Shown: in pieces, positions 6,207 through 8,502 of the stretch | How positions within the stretch are numbered: position 1 is the first letter of the stretch | Layout of the letters: each line of letters begins with the position of its first letter | Source: Legionellaceae bacterium | GTDB lineage: Bacteria > Pseudomonadota > Gammaproteobacteria > Legionellales > Legionellaceae | DNA: 8,502 nucleotides | Direction of reading: 5' to 3' | Assembly: GCA_023266075.1 (NCBI GenBank) | Contig: JAHFRX010000054.1 | Span: 1 to 8,502, forward strand | The notes under the pieces: generated by a model | Told to the model about the DNA's origin: nothing | Database searches by the model: none | Seen by the model: only the letters and a program-made list of their open reading frames with translations | Position numbers and translations under genes: made by a program

Positions 6207-6308
6207 TTATTCAAGATGAGATGTCATTGGACAGAATTAATGGAATGGCGTACTAGTATATTGCTTCAGTTTGTTATAGACTAGTCATATGACTAGTCTT
6301 ATTCAAGA
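6207..6308 (+). repeat. 10-bp direct repeat pair flanking the TA operator
   Basis: TTATTCAAGA occurs at 6207-6216, just after the Rpn-type stop, and again at 6299-6308, just before the antitoxin ribosome binding site. The copies bracket the promoter/operator region. In AT-rich DNA this can arise by chance; it could also be a duplication trace. Confidence 0.3.
6278..6299. promoter_or_regulatory. Perfect 22-bp palindrome, probable Phd/VapC operator
   Basis: Two GACTAGTC arms (6279-6286 and 6291-6298) flank ATAT, and one further A/T pair extends the perfect palindrome to 22 bp. A third ACTAGT core lies upstream at 6252-6257, and TTGCTT (6261-6266) is a possible -35 box whose -10 would fall inside the palindrome. 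Position 20 nt before the antitoxin ATG is what is expected for autorepression by a Phd/YefM antitoxin, with toxin as co-repressor. Confidence 0.75.
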
Positions 6309-6318
6309 GGGATGAATA

Positions 6319-6573
6319 ATGAATATTTGGCCTGTACAAAATGCAAAAGCTCATTTCAGTGAATTGTTAAATACATGCATTAAAGATGGACCACAACTGG
6401 TGACGCGTCGCGGAGAGGATGTTGCTGTTCTTATTTCTATTGCAGAATGGCGACAACTTCATCATTCTGCCCGCCCATCCTTGAAATCGTTATTGCTTTC
6501 GGAGGTTGGTCGTTCAGAGTTCGATTTACCTCAACGTGGTTTGGCTAAACGTCGATCTCCACCTAATCTATAG
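6319..6573 (+). CDS. Phd/YefM family antitoxin
   Basis: An 84-residue antitoxin. The N-terminal half, WPVQNAKAHFSELLNTCIKD then GPQLVTRRGEDVAVLIS and EWRQL, is the Phd/YefM DNA-binding fold (AK-x2-F-x2-L, GP, RGE-x2-VL). The C-terminal part (SLKSLLLSEVGRSEFDLPQRG and the basic RSPPNL end) is probably the flexible toxin-neutralising arm. It should bind the palindrome at 6278-6299 and repress its own operon. AAGAGGGA (6305-6312) precedes the ATG at good distance. The toxin begins 16 nt downstream. A VapC-type toxin with a Phd-type antitoxin is a known mixed pairing. Confidence 0.9.
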   Translation: MNIWPVQNAKAHFSELLNTCIKDGPQLVTRRGEDVAVLISIAEWRQLHHSARPSLKSLLLSEVGRSEFDLPQRGLAKRRSPPNL

Positions 6574-6589
6574 AAGAGTCGAGCGCCTA

Positions 6590-6991
6590 ATGTATTTGTT
6601 AGATACCAATATTGTTTCTGAACTTCGTAAACCACGCCCGTATGCTGGAGTGATTTCTTGGCTGAATGCAGTATCCGATACAGATCTTTACCTGTCAGCA
6701 GTTACCTTGGGTGAGATACAAGCAGGTATAGAGATCACGCGAGAGCAAGACAGCGTTAAAGCCGTCATTATAGAAAATTGGGCCGCTCAAGTTTCGCAAA
6801 CGTACAATGTGTTATCTATGGATGCTAACACGTTTCGCGTCTGGGCTAAATTAATGCATAAAGAATCAAATACCGTTTATGAGGATGCCATGATCGCCGC
6901 TACGGCCCTTGTACATAATCTTACAGTTGTGACCAGAAACCTTCGAGATTTTAAACGGTTTGAAGTTCAGACTTTTAATCCCTTTGATTGA
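6590..6991 (+). CDS. VapC/FitB-type PIN-domain ribonuclease toxin
   Basis: A 133-residue toxin. The PIN-domain acids are all present: D5 in YLLDTNIVSELRKP, E42 in LGEIQAG, D99 in YEDAMIAATA, and D120 in RNLRDF preceded by TRN. The start MYLLDTN-I-V-SELRK is the FitB-like branch of VapC. Family members are magnesium-dependent endoribonucleases that cut tRNA or rRNA and halt translation until the antitoxin is restored. The open frame runs back to 6506 inside the antitoxin gene, but the start at 6590 is chosen because the PIN fold begins at residue 2; the upstream extension has no homology pattern. The ribosome binding site is weak, fitting lower toxin than antitoxin synthesis. The frame is intact, so the pair is likely functional. 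The natural target cannot be predicted here. Confidence 0.93.
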   Translation: MYLLDTNIVSELRKPRPYAGVISWLNAVSDTDLYLSAVTLGEIQAGIEITREQDSVKAVIIENWAAQVSQTYNVLSMDANTFRVWAKLMHKESNTVYEDAMIAATALVHNLTVVTRNLRDFKRFEVQTFNPFD

Positions 6992-6992
6992 T

Positions 6993-7011
6993 ACTCGATC
7001 TTCGAGTTTTT
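6993..7011 (+). terminator. Small intrinsic terminator after the toxin gene
   Basis: ACTCGA (6993-6998) and TCGAGT (7002-7007) form a 6-bp stem with a TCT loop, followed directly by four further T residues. It begins just after the toxin stop codon. The stem is short, so termination may be partial. Confidence 0.5.
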
Positions 7012-7029
7012 AAAACTGCTGGGTACTCA

Positions 7030-7058
7030 TTAAAAACAAACCAATTTTATGTTAAAAT
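7030..7058 (+). promoter_or_regulatory. Candidate promoter of the unknown gene-trmB pair
   Basis: TTAAAA (7030-7035) is followed after 17 nt by TAAAAT (7053-7058; 5/6 match), with TG at 7050-7051 giving an extended -10. The predicted start near 7065 leaves only about 12 nt before the first possible ATG (7077). Confidence 0.5.
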
Positions 7059-7076
7059 GCACGTATTGTTAATAAG

Positions 7077-7649
7077 ATGTCAATGAATATGCGTTATCAA
7101 ACGACTGAACAATATCGAAGAGGCGATGAGCATTTTATTGCTGAATTTGATGAATATCATGATTGGTTATATTTCAAAGAAGCAAGGCTCAAAGAAGATG
7201 AGGTACAGAAACGCGCAGTTCTTTATCGTTTGTATGAGCATTCTGAATTAGTTGAAGTGGTGAATCCCGCCGAACTTAGCATTGCAATTGCGCAATATGC
7301 TGATGGCGGGCGAGTGATTGAGGTTAGCCCGCCATTAATTTACTGTTTAATATTGAAAACGTTGGAAGCCGAGCGTGAAGTCGCACGATTTGACTATTAC
7401 TCTGACGCCAAACTTTTTTTAATGGTTCGGTGTGTCAAGGATAAGGTTTTGAGAGATCATGATTTTTTCTGCCTTTTAAAATATCATGTTTTAATGGAAA
7501 CATTTTCCATGTATGCGATTGGTAGCGTAAATGATTCAGCAGCGAGCCATGCTGTAACAGCGCGTTTTCATCCAACACCGACACCTACGACATTCAAGCC
7601 GTCTGGTTTTCCTCCAGATCATTGGCGAGAAGATGAGGACAAACAGTGA
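7077..7649 (+). CDS. Unrecognised protein coupled to trmB
   Basis: A 190-residue soluble protein that I do not recognise. It is rich in charged residues and in Tyr/Phe in its first two thirds (for example EHFIAEFDEYHDWLYFKEAR and REVARFDYYSDAKLFL), looks mostly alpha-helical, and ends in a Pro/Thr-rich tail (FHPTPTPTTF) followed by an acidic DEDKQ. No signal peptide or membrane segment is seen. Three in-frame ATGs (7077, 7083, 7089) are possible starts; none has a strong ribosome binding site, so the true start may be a few codons in. Its TGA overlaps the GTG of trmB, so the two are cotranslated, which hints at a shared process such as tRNA or translation maintenance, but that is inference only. 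Confidence 0.75.
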   Translation: MSMNMRYQTTEQYRRGDEHFIAEFDEYHDWLYFKEARLKEDEVQKRAVLYRLYEHSELVEVVNPAELSIAIAQYADGGRVIEVSPPLIYCLILKTLEAEREVARFDYYSDAKLFLMVRCVKDKVLRDHDFFCLLKYHVLMETFSMYAIGSVNDSAASHAVTARFHPTPTPTTFKPSGFPPDHWREDEDKQ

Positions 7650-8326
7650 CGATTAAACGAGAAATTAAGAGTTTTGTGCGCCGTGCGGGGCGCACAACAG
7701 TGCGTCAACAACAAGGTTTAGAGGTACATTTGGCGCGTTATATGTTGCAAAATGAGGGTGTTATATGGGATTTTGAAGCGATTTTTGAGCGTATTGCTGA
7801 TACTGTCGTTGAAATTGGATTTGGTATGGGTGCGTCACTTTTAGAGATGGCAAAAAATAATCCTGAGCTAAATTATATTGGTGTTGAGGTACATGAGGCC
7901 GGTCTTGGTAACCTTGCCGCAGGTTTGGCTGAAGCAGAAATCACTAATGTTCGGATTGTTGCCATGGACGCAATGGAGGTGTTTCGATCGTGTATTAAAG
8001 ATGGTTCACTGCGTGGTATTCAGATCTTTTTCCCCGATCCTTGGCCAAAGAAAAGGCATCATAAACGTCGTTTGGTACAGCCTGCGTTTGTATCCACATT
8101 ATCAAAAAAACTTCAAAAAGATGGTTTTTTGCACTGCGCAACAGATTGGGAGGCGTATGCGCTGTATATGAGAGACGTTTTAAATCAAGAAGTGGCACTG
8201 CGTAATGAACATCCTGATGGGGGCTTCCTGCCTCGACCGGCGTTTAGACCGTATACAAAATTTGAGCTTAGGGGATCCAAATTAGGCCATGGAGTATTTG
8301 ATTTATTCTTTTTGAGGAATAAATAA
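7646..8326 (+). CDS. trmB: tRNA (guanine-N7-)-methyltransferase
   Basis: A 226-residue cytoplasmic enzyme that uses S-adenosylmethionine to form m7G at position 46 of tRNA. The start RxIKSFVRRAGR equivalent (IKREIKSFVRRAGRTTVRQQ) is the family N-terminus. The SAM-binding loop is E56-I-G-F-G-M-G62 and the acid of strand two is E81 in GVEVHE. The catalytic/tRNA motif is FFPDPWPKKRHHKRR with D131, and the C-terminal T204-K-F-E207 then RGSKLGHGVFDL completes the TrmB signature. The start is GTG, overlapping the preceding TGA as GTGA, with GAGGA (7635-7639) 6 nt upstream. Length is close to the usual 220-240 residues. Confidence 0.96.
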   Translation: MTIKREIKSFVRRAGRTTVRQQQGLEVHLARYMLQNEGVIWDFEAIFERIADTVVEIGFGMGASLLEMAKNNPELNYIGVEVHEAGLGNLAAGLAEAEITNVRIVAMDAMEVFRSCIKDGSLRGIQIFFPDPWPKKRHHKRRLVQPAFVSTLSKKLQKDGFLHCATDWEAYALYMRDVLNQEVALRNEHPDGGFLPRPAFRPYTKFELRGSKLGHGVFDLFFLRNK

Positions 8327-8356
8327 ATAGATATTCCCGCAGGAATGATGTACAAT

Positions 8357-8362
8357 TATAAT
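8357..8362 (+). promoter_or_regulatory. Consensus -10 box before the right-edge gene
   Basis: A perfect TATAAT lies 30 nt before ATG 8392, implying a start near 8369. The -35 position (TTCCCG, 8334-8339, 17 nt spacer) matches poorly, so an activator may be needed or the site may be chance. Confidence 0.35.
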
Positions 8363-8391
8363 ACATATAGATCGATGCGGCCTTTGAATAT

Positions 8392-8502
8392 ATGCCTAAA
8401 CATAAGATAGATCCGACTTATCTGGAAAGGATTGATACAACGCCTGTCATGCGTCTTGTCCGATTTTTACATTCGGGCCAGTATTCGCCGCTTGTTCGCT
8501 CT
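8392..8502 (+). CDS. Start of an unrecognised gene (3' end missing)
   Basis: Thirty-seven codons are visible from ATG to the window edge, beginning MPKHKIDPTYLERIDTTPVM and then RLVRFLHSGQYSPLVRS. An in-frame stop (TAG, 8368-8370) and no other start codon upstream make ATG 8392 the only likely start; the ribosome binding site is weak. No signal peptide is evident. Too little is present to assign a family. It is probably transcribed separately from trmB because of the TATAAT at 8357-8362, with a 65-nt gap after trmB. Confidence 0.5.
   Translation, partial: MPKHKIDPTYLERIDTTPVMRLVRFLHSGQYSPLVRS

Noticed and set aside
6261..6293. Exact -10 box of the toxin-antitoxin promoter
   Set aside because: TTGCTT is a plausible -35, but several weak -10 candidates fall inside the palindrome with 17-21 nt spacing and none stands out.
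6506..6589. 28-codon N-terminal extension of the VapC toxin
   Set aside because: It overlaps the antitoxin gene in another frame, and PIN domains of this type begin with MYLLDTN.
7878..8171. 97-codon plus-strand frame inside trmB
   Set aside because: Out-of-frame shadow of an unambiguous TrmB coding region.
8333..8346. ATTCC/GGAAT hairpin after trmB as a terminator
   Set aside because: Only a 5-bp stem and no following T-run, so termination is not supported.

Overview
The window looks like chromosomal DNA of a low-to-moderate-GC gammaproteobacterium of the order Legionellales (Legionella, Coxiella, Rickettsiella or a relative). The strongest clue is the broken gene at the left edge, whose product resembles the IcmC/DotE/DotV inner-membrane proteins of the Dot/Icm type IVB secretion system. 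A DUF3579 protein, a proteobacterial PssA, an M13 peptidase and a short HPF next to an NPr-type HPr fit that placement. The exact genus cannot be read from this sequence alone.

Layout, left to right. (1) 3-392, + strand: 3' end of the Dot/Icm gene, convergent with a DUF3579 gene (400-684, -). (2) 784-3981, + strand: pssA (phosphatidylserine synthase), then a small exported four-cysteine protein with its own promoter, then, 4 nt later, an exported M13 zinc metallopeptidase; the last two look like one envelope/periplasm transcription unit. (3) 3991-5114, - strand: a translation and ribosome-hibernation block read right to left as rpmB (L28), rpmG (L33, too short for ordinary ORF lists), hpf and an NPr-type HPr gene. 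hpf appears to have its own promoter, with a perfect inverted repeat at the expected transcription start. (4) 5293-6991, + strand: an accessory block with an Rpn/PD-(D/E)XK nuclease-type gene and a Phd/YefM-VapC toxin-antitoxin pair, preceded by a perfect 22-bp palindrome that is probably its autoregulatory operator, and followed by a small intrinsic terminator. (5) 7077-8326, + strand: an unrecognised 190-residue protein overlapping trmB (tRNA m7G46 methyltransferase) by 4 nt. (6) 8392-8502: the start of another unrecognised gene, preceded by a consensus -10 box.

Most genes are housekeeping. The parts that deserve a second look are the separate position of the Dot/Icm gene, the secreted protein plus M13 peptidase pair, the hpf promoter/inverted-repeat region, the hpf-NPr pair without ptsN or rapZ between them, the TA operator, and the unknown protein coupled to trmB. 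I found no clear evidence of a wholly new system, no CRISPR array, no tRNA or rRNA, and no intact insertion sequence.
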